Assembly: GCA_013397115.1 (NCBI GenBank)
Contig: VWZW01004691.1
Span: 536,478-600,477 of the forward strand
Source: Edolisoma coerulescens
Taxonomy: Eukaryota > Chordata > Aves > Passeriformes > Campephagidae
Length of the DNA: 64,000 bases
Direction: 5' to 3'
Shown: positions 36,398-49,000 of the stretch, in pieces
Position numbering within the stretch: position 1 is the stretch's first letter
Layout: each line of letters starts with the position of its first letter
The notes under the pieces: model-generated
What the model was told of the DNA's origin: nothing
The model's input: only the letters and a program-made list of their open reading frames with translations
Database searches by the model: none
Program-made: the position numbers and the translations under genes

Positions 36398-37352
36398 CTG
36401 TATAGTTTTAAAGACTTTTTCACAGTTTAGAATAGTAGATTACCCTTTCTCACACATTACTCCACTTTCTTGATATTCTCTTCATTCTTATTTTCAAGAA
36501 AAGAATTTCTAACAAGGACACCCTGTTTTGAACCAGCATTTGGGAGACATAACAAAATATAGAGCTAAGATCCCCTGGAGAGACTCCACGAGGCAGGCCC
36601 AAGGGTGGGACATCAGGGCAACCGGTCTCCTATTGGATGTACTTGCTAGACATACTAATTAATTAAACTTACAAAATTTGTGAGAACCCAATGCTGCATG
36701 TGCACATATCTAGATTNCTGTATAGTTTTAAAGACTTTTTCACAGTTTAGAATAGTAGATTACCCTTTCTCACACATTACACCACTTTCTTGATATTCTC
36801 TTCATTCTTATTTTCAAGAAAAGAATTTCTAACAAGGACACCCTGTTTTGAACCAGCATTTGGGAGACATAACAAAATATAGAGCTAAGATCCCCTGGAG
36901 AGACTCCACGAGGCAGGCCCAAGGGTGGGACATCAGGGCAACCGGTCTGCTATTGGATGTACTTGCTAGACATACTAATTAATTAAACTTACAAAATTTG
37001 TGAGAACCCAATGCTGCATGTGCACATATCTAGATTTTGTGCACCTCAAAGCTTTCATTAAAGANACACCACTTTCTTGATATTCTCTTCATTCTTATTT
37101 TCAAGAAAAGAATTTCTAACAAGGACACCCTGTTTTGAACCAGCATTTGGGAGACATAACAAAATATAGAGCTAAGATCCCCTGGAGAGACTCCACGAGG
37201 CAGGCCCAAGGGTGGGACATCAGGGCAACCGGTCTCCTATTGGATGTACTTGCTAGACATACTAATTAATTAAACTTACAAAATTTGTGAGAACCCAATG
37301 CTGCATGTGCACATATCTAGATTTTGTGCACCTCAAAGCTTTCATTAAAGAA
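36398..37352. repeat. Three near-identical tandem copies separated by single Ns
   Basis: Copy A is 36398-36716, copy B 36718-37064 and copy C 37066-37352, with an N at 36717 and at 37065. B repeats A at an offset of 320 bases, and C repeats the later part of B at an offset of 287. Only a few substitutions are visible (for example CTCC/CACC at the ATTAC..ACTTTC site, and GGTCTCC/GGTCTGC). Each copy includes flank and inner sequence alike, and each break coincides with an N. This is best explained by overlapping contig ends that were not merged. Confidence 0.88.
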
Positions 37353-37415
37353 CTACTCTTTATGTTACCACCTTAAATATTGTTTGAAAAATTTGTCCTC
37401 CAATTCTAGACAACA
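36524..37415 (+). mobile_element. Possible LTR-like sequence within the triplicated segment
   Basis: Each copy contains TGTTTTGAACCAGCATTTGG, a CTATTGGATG CAAT-like site, and TTTCATTAAAG, a poly(A)-like signal. Sequence continues in copy C to about TTCTAGACAACA (37415). The composition and signal order resemble an LTR in plus orientation. No TSD was found, so this is tentative. Confidence 0.35.
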
Positions 37416-40400
37416 ATGTATCTGTCACTAAAGGGATGTGTTATGACAGCCGCAAGAAACACATTGAGTTTGACTCAACTGCGCACTCTTAAATCTTAAG
37501 CTAATAAGATCTTAAGCATTATTGCAGCAAATATGACTTAGATTTTAATTCATTAGTCTTCTTACTTCAAAAGAACTAATATATATAAATATGCTTTTTA
37601 TTAAATTGAACCAGAATCCATTTACAAGGCAAAAATATATATAATTCTGTAAGATAGCAAAGTTCCCTAGTCAGTCAAAAAGTTGCCTGGTACAAAAAAA
37701 TCCAAGCCAAAACCCTGTGCTATGAATATTACTTTTTCCCCAGTATTCTTCAGTTCCTGATCCTGAAATTCAAGATGTAAACGAGAAAAGCTTCCAGGAA
37801 AAATGAGGGCTTTTAAAAGCTACAACTAGCAATTTTACCTTCTTAACAAACTGAAATAATGTCATCAATTCAGTAGTCTCAGGAAAATTTTGCAAAGATC
37901 AAGAAAATAAAAAGCAAGTTGGTAGCCATCTGAAGAGATGTTTCAGAGGGAATACAATTCTATCACTCAGAGCTTTTCTTAAAGCTGTGAGAAATGTCCT
38001 CTCACAATACCTTTACCTAAAAAAACCCAAGCTTGACACTGTGTAATTGCAAATGGAAGAAAAAGTGAAGAGAACCACAATTGATTTAGAGAGTTTCAAC
38101 TGAAACAAAAATTATTGGTACTAATTTCATTGTCAGCTTCTGAAGGAGTGTATAATTCAGAATGAAACCATAAATAGATAAGATAGATATAAACCAAGGA
38201 GAAATTACTGAAACCATAACCAAAAGAGACATTTTATTAATAATTTTTTATTATTATTTATTTTATGAGATCTTTTAAAATACTGTAAGGAAATACAATA
38301 TTCAATATTCAATATTTTATCACAGTTCTCCCACTCCAGAAGGAAGGTGAGTAGATTCATCATAGGCAAATGAACATTAACTGTCTAGATGTTTTAAAGC
38401 CTGATTCAAAAATTGCTTGGCACTTCTATTGAAAAGACCATATATAAAAAATATCAGGAATAAAAAAAGGTTTTGTGTGTTATTTTCCCCACTTAATTAT
38501 CTTATTTAGTGCCTTGGGAACCTCCAGAAAGGAAGAATTGCTTGTGATTACAAAAACAAAGGCTCTAGATATGGTATTTGGGAAACAGGGAAAGCATTAG
38601 AGCGTCAACAGTGCGAAAGAATCTTTTGAACACGTGAGAGAACAAAGAAAATGGGAGAACAAGCATTTATGAGGCTACTGTGCTAACCAAGGCTTTCTTT
38701 TCTCTCTGAAGGAACTGGGGTGTCCTGTTACAGTCCACAAGACAAGAATCAATGTGCAGAATCTCATCTTTGTGAAAGGAGGTCAGAAATAGTTTTCTGC
38801 ATATTGAAATTAGTATGAATAATAAATGAAGAAAATATCAACACAGATCAGTATTGAATCCTGAAGACAAGTTGTAATCTTAACTCTACATCCTTTTCTT
38901 TTGGTATTATAGTGAATGTGAAGATAACAAGTGAAAAATTTCCCTGTTCATGGAATTGTTCTATTTTCCTGAATCAGTCATTCTGCACAGTAGGCATAAG
39001 ACAGTGGAAGCAATAATGGTGCTTGGCAGAGTGGAACATCTGTATAAGAGTAAAACTAGAGCTGGTGTCAGCACCTATCTGGCTGTCTTGCAACTGAGCA
39101 CACCTTAGAAATGGGTCACTCAAGATTTTTTAATGACAGAATTACTCCCTGCTTTCCAAATGAGGCCGATTAGGATGAGCAGTTCTGTGCTATGGATATC
39201 ACTTTGCGTGTTCAGAAGTGAACATGATAAGCTCTGGAGCAGCATCCAGCTCATTACTCAAAAGACAAAATGTGTTCCTTGTAGTTGCTATTTAGCATTA
39301 GCAGAGAATGAGTACAAAGAAATACAAGTATATTTAGAAAAACAGGATTAGCAGGAGCTTTCTGTCTAATGAAGAGCACCTTATTATCTCAGGTAAATGC
39401 ACTGTGTAAGCCTTTTCAAAACCACATCAACTTTATCTTACAATTAATAAGAGGAGTTCTTCCCCTAACAACTCTACTCAAAGATTGCATTATACCTGAT
39501 TGCATTGATGGTTAGGAATATTAATATAGTAGCTTCTAGCCTAAATACGTTCAAAAAATACCCACAACATTGTGATTTCTGGGTGTAAGTGCTATGGTAG
39601 GTTTACAATGAGACAGTCTCTTGTCTTAGTTATTTTGCTGAACTATGCAACTGGAGATGGAGATGGTAAGTCATGAATATATGTTTCAGAAACAGAGTCA
39701 GTACTAAGAATAATTTTTTTTTCTACTTCTGCATTCTACATCTCTGACAGAAGAATTGCAATCATTTTTATTTACAAAAAACTTGCACAGAAAAAAAATG
39801 AAAATGAACCCTTGCAAAGGTTGTAGCTTCTGAGACTGTTTGTATAGTAAGTTGATAGAGTATTAAAAATGAGAATGAATCCAGAGAAAAATAAGTACTT
39901 TTTCCCCTCTGATTTTCATCCATTCCAATTTTCTCTCTGCTCCCATTAAAAAAGAAATTTTCAGATTGGAACATATCTATAAAACAAACAGGTTGTTTTT
40001 CATGCTGGAGCTAGAACTCTAAAATATGTAAGCCTCAGTCTTTTCCTACTGAAATGAATCTGAGCCTGAATCTGAATTAGTTACTCCGGGGCAAAAAAAA
40101 TCCTGCAAAATATATTCCAACAATCTTCAGCATCTCAAATATAGAAAGGGAAATTAATACAGCAAACTAAGTAAGGGAAATGAAGAGAAATTAAATATCT
40201 GTATTTAGCAAGGGCTACACTTCAGTTTCATGACTCTTTGAGTAAAGAATTACAGGGGTTGCACCGCAAAATATTTTGTTTCTTCTTTTAGTTAAGGTAA
40301 CTCAGAAGTGGCTGATGCTTTAAATTTAAAACAAACAGCTATATGTGGTTTATTCCTTCATAAGACCTTATGAATTCTCCACTAAATCTGAACTGCCCAT

Positions 40401-42990
40401 GGCACTAAATCCTAGCACCAACCTGCCTCCCCATATGTAAGTCAGAGACATTCTGAGCTTCAACTACAATCGAGCATAATTGTTTATAATTTTGGTTTGG
40501 TTTGGTTTTCTGAAACACAATGCTTACTATTACAAGACAGTAAAATAAAGACTAACCAAAGATGTAGGGCCAAATTCAGTTTATGAGAGACAGGAATATT
40601 CAACATGTTTGGATATAAGGAACTTTCAGCCATTTGGAAGAGGAGACACATTTTCACTGTCCCAGACTCCTACAGTAGTTCTAAATGTTGATGTTTTCTC
40701 TTGCTTTTCCAATGAGACTCTGCTGCATAATTCTCAGGCTCAAACCCTTTCTACCTCTCAATCAAATTGGGCTGTTGGATCATCTGAAGCTATGTGTCAT
40801 GAGAGATTTTTGTCTTTATATGAACAGCATTTTTTTCCTTAACTAAATTTTTTCCTGTGGTATTTTCAAAACAAACACTCACACATATGCCCAGGAATAT
40901 GTACCAATTTTCCAAGAGCATTTTTGGCCACATTGTCAATGATTTGATCTCTGAGATCAAAGGTCACAACTGAAGATCTCTCTTTTTTTTTCCTGTACCT
41001 ACTTACTCCAGAATTGCTGACTAGAGGAAAAATATGCTTTTATTAACCATGCAAGGCATCACAGATATGCATTATACATTCTGCAGCTCTCAGAAGTGTT
41101 CCTCTCTACAGTGAGGTATCATTCTTTTACAGATTTTGTAAATGAAGATGTTTGCATATTTTCAGAGTATATTTTTGTCTCAGAATGATATTAAATATGC
41201 TAATAAGAGAAAATGGTAACAGACCCTCCCAAAACCTTTAAGGAAACAGATGTTAAAATTGTAAATGTGAATGAGTAGGTGTAAAGTATTCGAGATTTTA
41301 TGGGAATAATAACCTACCATAATGAACACTAAGTTCAAATACATGGGTGGTTGTAAATAGAGTATCTTATAGAATATTCTTGAATTAATTTATTTAATAT
41401 TGTTCAACAAATTAATTCTTTTCGGAGCTTAGCATGACTAGTGGTTTAAAAATTGTTGTAAGGGAAGATTATATGATTTGGAATAGAACAAAGTCTCACT
41501 GTGAGTAAGCAAGTTCTTATACTGCTTTAAAATCCTGTGGTTTGTTTAACAGTGGCTCTAGCAGGTGGTATATGGCTAATACTGAGTCTGTCAGTATCTC
41601 CAGGGTGCCAGACATTCCTTAAATTTTCTGTGAGATGAATTTTTTGGTAGACTTGGATTGTAAAGGCACATGAGCATCTGCTGCCTGCTCAATCTCATTA
41701 TCATCAGCAGAGTTAACTCCTACAGCTCTTAGCCCAGCAGGCAGAGCCAGGAGCTCAATTTTTCTTTCACCAGAAGCAGTGAGTTTGACAATATCTCTTA
41801 AACAAACGCTCCTTTTGAAGACAAAGGAAGATTATTTTGCTGTAAAATGATGCAATTTTTTGATGATATATTATAAATTATAAACTCAGATAATTTAATA
41901 CAATTTCTTGAGAAATATTACTATTATTAAGATGAACTATTAAATTGGGATTAAAAAATTTCCATGGTCTTTTCTTGGTCACTGTTTAAAAGAAAACTGA
42001 GACCTAAACAAAAACATTTAATCCAAAGTTATCTGGAGTTTGAAACATCTTTTAAATTGAGTTTTATGTTACCATCAGACACCACAGAATTTAAATGACT
42101 TCAAATAAAATCAAGCACGATGAAGTCATATAATGTGCTAGGAGTTTGAAACATTTTCCCTGCTTAAGACATGTCTTTTGGTTTTATAGAATGATAAACC
42201 TTTTTTTTTTCTGTTGATATTAAATCACTGACAGTTTTAAGTCAAAAACATGAAAGGCATTGGAGAAATTAGGTTAAAGGAAGTATTAGTGCCCTCTTAA
42301 CTTTTGTGTACTGCTTTTCTTGGGGACTATTTAAACTCAGTGTCTCCCAGTAAATGCACACCTATTTTTTACCACTGGTGAATTAGAACAGAGACAAGTT
42401 TCCCAATAATCAGCCATGGCCATTGGAGAAATTCTAATAAGATGTTTGGTGAAAAAAAATGGGAAAAAAACAGGTGAAATATCACAGTATTTCTGTGTAC
42501 AGCCTTGGGCTCTCAAAGTAGAAACTGAGGGGGAAAGTGATGCTTTAGGTCTATGAACACCCCATTTTTCACTCCCCAGGAAACAAAGAGTCTTGAAATG
42601 TGGAGCACAGGTAGACAAATGCATCACCTCCTTGGCCAGTCCACAACTCTTTGATACCTGCAAGATACCAAGTTTGACTCCTGAAAGTTAAGCTTCCTAC
42701 TATTTGTTATACATTCTATAATTCCTCTATAAAAGGTATTAAATCCAGAGCAGATTCAAAACCTAAAATAAACCTTCAACACATGCAAAAATACATTTCC
42801 TTAAAGAGCAACGTCCAGAAATGTTCCATCTAAAGAGCTTTTTGAACAAGATAAAAAGCGTGTTATAATGGTAATGCTTGATGCTTGAGATACCATGTGT
42901 CACTGCAGTCTACTTCAACGCATACCATCTCCAGCAAAGTAGAGAACAACATGTCATAATTTTAGGATGTCTAATTCTGTTAAAAAAAAC
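37416..42990. other. AT-rich non-coding DNA, nothing recognised
   Basis: Contains a small CAATATT triple repeat at 38296-38318 and a GGTTT run at 40491-40509. No gene recognised. Confidence 0.55.
38296..38318. repeat. Three copies of CAATATT
   Basis: Perfect 7-bp unit repeated three times. Confidence 0.9.
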
Positions 42991-43005
42991 CCAACAAAGC
43001 AAAAC

Positions 43006-43091
43006 AGAACCAAACCGAACCGAACCGAACCAAACCAAACCAAACCAAACCACACCAAACCAAACCGAACCAAACCAAACCAAACCAAACC
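43006..43091. repeat. (ACCAA/ACCGA)n pentanucleotide microsatellite
   Basis: About seventeen 5-bp units, mostly ACCAA, with ACCGA variants clustered at the left and one ACACC variant. The plus-strand open frame across it (42878-43126) reads as a Thr/Glu/Pro/Asn repeat and is not a gene. Confidence 0.95.
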
Positions 43092-46000
43092 TTCACTGTA
43101 ATATCTTCAGCTTTGGAGGGTTATGAAAACCATTTCCTCTGGGTTAGGGACCAAGCCCAGACATTCTCATCCTTAGGATACTGTAGGTGAAGCAGTTTTA
43201 TGGGCTGGGAAATGCCATCTCCAGGACAGCTGCAAATACTGCCCAGAGATCTGGCATACGAGAAGGAAAGATGTTACTAATTTTGAACAATCTGGAGAGG
43301 CAGAGAAACCTCTCTTTAGGAACTAGTAATCCTCTGTTTATTTGCCTTCATGACAGATCAAACGGGGGCTAGTACCCACCCTACAGGAGGAAAAACATTA
43401 CTTTCCTTTAAAAACATTTATGGAAGAAAAGATTTCACAGAGAAAACATCTATGTTTATTTGCTTGTTTTATGAAGTGAAAAAAAGCTTTCATACACAAT
43501 TCCCTTTACTGGTTTTGATCTGTCACAAAGAACAAGCCAGATGTACTCAATACGGTGATTTGTATTTTTGTTTTCATCACAAAATGTTGACAATGACAGT
43601 TATTAAAAACTTTAAAAAGGAATGCATATGTACTTAGAGTATGTAAATGCTTCCAAGGACCATATGTGCCCAGCATTAATCTCAGATGTCTCATTACAAA
43701 TTTAATGACTAACAATAGGACTTTTATTGAGCCTTTTGAGGGAGGAGCAGCTGAAGGAGAGCAACTAGAACTCGGGTAGGCCAGAAGCAGAAGTAATATT
43801 GTGCACTTGGAAGCCTGTACTTCCATACAATTTTTAGAACAGCTCAAAAGAGTTGCCTGAGTAAAAAGATGGTAGTTTGTTTCTGCTGGCCCTTGGCATA
43901 AATCAGCAGGTACTGTTTATACTGTCCCAAAATAGATGACCACAACAACAGAGAAATTTTAGGAAAATTATTACAATAGTATTTCTGATGTATAAAAATT
44001 GTCAAAGGACGTGCTATTTATCTCACCAGAGACATAGCTGATAAAGATTAAAAACTTTGAGAATCTTCTCTTCAGCATGGTGGCCAGAGGCAGATACCTT
44101 ATTTCCCTGACTTTTTAGCAGTCCAGACCAAGAAACACAGTGGCTACATGCAGAGAACAACCTTATATTTGGGTTTGGATTAACTAGACATACATTTATG
44201 CACACAATTCTGAGCATGTAAACATCTGATCAAAAATCTCCTGAAGCATCCTAGTTTTTTACTCCTACATATGAATCCTACTTCTCTCTGTGTTTATAGT
44301 TTACAAAAAAAAAAAAAAAGAATGCAAAGTTCTAGGGGAAAAAAAATGAATTAATTGGACCATATATAAAATAAAGAAATACGTATACTTAAAGGAATAC
44401 AATACTTACCTAAAACTAAAGGTTCAGTCATGTGGAATACTCCAGTTACCAAGGTCTTTCCTTCATTAACATGTACAGTGTTGTGAAACTCATGTAGGCA
44501 ACAGTACCTCACAGAATTTTTACATTTGAGACTTTGTTTTTATTCAGTTCAGGATATAAGTCAGAGAACCACTGGAGCTTTCAAACATTTGCCCTAAGAC
44601 AAAAACATGTTTCATGAAGCAAATCTGATTGTCCAGCCTTGACTTCTAAGTTTTCATAATATCATGGATCCTAAGGCTCTGGATTCCCTAATGTTATTCT
44701 GAGTGGTTGCTCCGTAAATCATGTAGTAAGAGAAAACTACATTGAAAGGGTTTTCTTTAAAAAGTCAGAGAGATTTAGGCAAACAGCCTAAAAAGACAGT
44801 CAGGCATGAAGCCAGAAAACTCTTCATAAGCACATTGTTATGTAACCGTGCCTTGCTTTGGCCATTACTTCACTGTTATAAAAATACCCAATTTTGATGA
44901 CTGAGCAAAGTTCTAATGCTTTTTTTCCTAAATGTCTGTCAAAGTGTTCATTACCGGAAGGAGATTTTCCTAACATTGGTGAAGATATATGGTTCTTTTT
45001 TCTACATGTGTTTTGAATAATCTCTCTGTGGAAGACAAAAAGTGCGCCATTAATCATATGTGTGACAGTTTCATATATTTAACGTCTTATGTTAGAAATG
45101 AGAAAATGTGAGGCAAGGGAATAAATCCCAGAATAAGTGTTCTGTATGCTTGTCATATGGACCTGCTCTCCCTCTGCATCTGGTGTCAATATAGTAATAT
45201 GTGATATAGAGAATATGCACAGTATACTGTTCATTGCAGGTGTAGAAATCAATTATTCCTATTTTCCGTGCCTAATACTATTGATCTTGGAAAAAAAAAA
45301 CAAAAAAAAAAAAACCAAAATCTTGCACAATACATCATAAAAAAAATCTCTAGAGGTGCCTATTTTTGTTGGGTTTTGAAAGTCACTTACACTATGCCAT
45401 TAATACCAAATTTCAGAACTATTTATATGGTGTGTTTCCTTGCAGTGGAATAGTACAAAAGCCACACTTGCTAAGATTGTTCTTGATTCATGATGCAGCA
45501 TTTGCAAGAATTAGCCCTTGGGGAGCTATCCTGTTCTAGAGCACATAGTCTGCCGTGTGTGGCTGAATCACAGTGTATCTCAAACACTTTCCCAATGCAC
45601 AAAAGGAAAAAAAAAACCCTCCAAGGATGCCATCTTACCCTCTAAATCCTTTAAAAGCTCAAGAATACACTCATTCTGACATTTAAGTTACTTTCTACTC
45701 ATGTGTCTTACCTAAAGCCTAAGGCATGTCAAGTCCCCATTTGCAATGTAGGACACTTTCAAACACGGGCAGACTCTAGTAAACACCCACATGCTCAATC
45801 ATATATCGCAAATACTCCATTATGATGGATCCATTATAAAACACTCAAAGAACAGATGGGTTAATTGTTTTCCTGAAACATGCATGATATTTGCTTTTCT
45901 TATAGGCAAAATCTTTCTTGATTTTAAAGTTAGCTATGTTGCTGAGAGTAAAAGTCTTTGTAATTTGCAAACAATATTCAAACCAGTCTGCATATAAAAG

Positions 46001-49000
46001 GTTCTAAATCTTTTGTAGCTGGATTTGACTTCTGTCATTTCTACATTTCGTTTCCTACTTTGCACAACTACAACAGCAATTGTTTGATATTATTTTTTAG
46101 TTCCTCACCCCTCAGAAGTTCATAGATTCTCTATTATTATAATTTCCAGAATGGTCAGTTTGCTCCTGACTTTCTATTTAGGCACTAACAGCTGTGAATA
46201 AAAATATTCCTTTGAAAATGATCTTAACGTCATCCTGGGATCAAAAACATGCTTAATGTCCTGCATCAAGTTTCTACATTACGAATGAACACAGTTTGAC
46301 AATCAGATTTGGGAACAAAACTACATATGTATTATAAATGAAGAAAAGGGTCTTGGCTCACCTTTCCAGAACTTCTCTGTTGCAGGAAAGTGAAAGAAGG
46401 CATAGCAAAAGTGTCATAATTTGGGCACACATTGAGTTGAAATTAATTTACTCAACTGGTTACCAGTGGCTAAAGCTTTTGTTGGATGGAGCAAACTCTG
46501 CATTGATCTTCCCCTCACTCTTTCAGCCAGCCAACTACATTTTGTATACAGAAGACACCACTGGCATGTGTTTTTAACACTCAGAAAAAAACGAGGCAGA
46601 GGCAGAGATAGGTTGGTAGAGCAGTGGAGTGAGCATTGCTTTTGAAAGGCACAGGTAATGCCTATTTTTATGTCAGAGCACAAAATATGCTAATGAAAAT
46701 CCTTCCCGAGGTCTCTACAAAAGGCTTACAGTATCAAGCAAATGTTTTTATAGTCCTTGAAACTAAATATTTCCTCTCTTTAAGCCAGAACATCGCCCAC
46801 CAGTTAAGGCTTTAATCCATGGTATGTTGCTACATCAGCAATTATGGCATTCATGAGAGTGCTGGACTAGACAGTCCAATAATTGCTTTATCTAGAACAG
46901 CACAGCTTTTACAGTGAAGGTTACAAACAAACAGCCAAACTCTTTAGAGCCTGTCCTGAACTGGCCACACAGGTTGCCTATACGCCACTTACTTCTAGCC
47001 AAGAGAATAAAGATGCCTTCTAAATAACTGGATGAGATTATGAAGCTGACAGGTATTAATCCTCTCTCTCGGCTTGGTCTCATATCACTCCCTGAAATTA
47101 GATAACAAAACTGAGATGTGGGAGTATGACTGAAGCAGTTATAAAGCTGCAGGCAACCATGGTGTCAAAGATTTCAGACCTTGTCAAAGCCAACAAGAAA
47201 ATCTGTTCAAAAGCAGACACATTACAAAATACTTGACTCCAGTAATACTCTGAGGCAGTGGCTACATGCATTCCCATGGGATATCCAACTTCAGCACAGC
47301 ATTTAGCTGCTTAAAGAAGGTGTCCTATAGGGTACAAATCCATTCTAAACATAATCTCTTTCACAGTTCCTGACATAGAGAAGAGCTATTTTCATGTGAC
47401 CATTAAGCAGTGTAAAATACTGGGTAAAATGGTAAGCAGAAAGCAAAACTAATCTGTACCTTCAAGTGCTAGAAATGCTGGAGTTATCTGTCTCACATAT
47501 GGGCTTGAGGGACATTCCTCTTGAAAATGGTGTATTGTTTTGTATGTTTTTATTTCATAGTCATAGCCAAAATATTTTATTATGTGAATAACATTTTGTT
47601 TTGAAACTAGGAATGGTAGCCTGAACCTTCCAAAATATTTTTCTCCTTATTTAAGTAAAATACAAAAAAGGTAATTTTGATATGTAAACATTGAAGAGCT
47701 ACTTAATATGCAAGAGATTGTATGTTTTCAGTGTGAGATATAGTAATGAAAAGAGAAATAGAAGCCATAAGTTTCTATTATTGAGATAATCTTTCTTATA
47801 AAGTAATTTTTGTTTATCCTCCTTGAACAAAAGAAAAACCTGGATATTTTCTGCATTTTAAAATATACTTTATTATTACTATGACACAGATGAATAGATA
47901 TAAAGAAATTTATGCTTCTGAAATGTTGAAAAATCAGAATAATTCCCTTAAGAATTTTACTAATCAAATTCTTTTTGGTTTTCTTGTAAAGTGATGTTTT
48001 TTTAAATGAAATCTTGATTTGGTTCCCATTTCTTGACATCTTGATAGGCTTTCCAGGGGTGTTTTTTGGGTTTTTTAACCCCCTTATTATTTACACGATT
48101 TTACTTAAGGTGTTCCCTTTTTTATGTTTTGGTGAAACACCTTTGCCTTCTATAATTTTGCTTATCAATTGCATCATTGAAATTTCTAGTTTTCAAAGCT
48201 TCATAAGTTTACTGAACATAATATGCAGGTCATACTAAAAGATCTTACAGTGAACATGGAATTATCTGAGAAGTCTGCACATGTTAAACAGAGGGGAGAG
48301 GTGAAAAGACAAGCATTCCATAAAATGTGAACACAAATAGTAACAGATGAATAGCAAGGAAAACATGCTGATTATTACTAAAAGAGAGTGTAACATATCT
48401 TTTGTAGTCTTGATACATTCCTTGCCTTTCTCTCCTGTCTGAGTTTGGAAAGATTTATAGTCACTTTCTAGTAAAGATGATCTTAGGCAGCAGGTTCATC
48501 TAGGACTCAGTATGATACCAGTTTATATGTGCTGAGAATAGAGTTCCTTGATTATACTGTTGAATCCAGATGCTGAATTTCTTTTCTTTCTTTTTCAGAC
48601 AAAAAACATGCTATTAATACTTCTATCACATTGTTCAGTTCATGCAAAGGAACAAAGCGTCATATTTTTGCAGTTTTTTACATAAGGAAAAATGACCATT
48701 TATGGAGATAATAGATACTGTAAAAGGTAACATGCTCTTTCCAATCTTATTACAGTGCTATACAGATGCCCTTATTCAAAGCAGGCAACAGCAGTGGTAT
48801 CTTTGGTTCCACTATACGCAAAAAGTGGTTATCTTGTAACATCTGAACATTTGGGGCTTTTCTAAAAACTGTCCCAGGCAGGAATACAAATGCCGTTGAT
48901 ATTTTATTTCTGAATCTGAGCAGAATATCATAAAGGGCTTGCAGACTGATTCAAGACTTCAGACCTTGAACTTACTGATGTTTCTAATAAAGTGACCTAA

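Noticed and set aside
36398..37352. Provirus with two LTRs around a gap
   Set aside because: The repeated part includes unique flank to the left of the LTR-like sequence, which a provirus would not duplicate.
43006..43091. Possible telomere-like or CRISPR-like repeat array
   Set aside because: The unit is ACCAA with no TTAGGG, and there are no unique spacers; it is a plain microsatellite in a vertebrate genome.
42878..43126. 82-codon frame with Thr-Glu-Pro-Asn repeats
   Set aside because: It is read-through of the ACCAA/ACCGA microsatellite.
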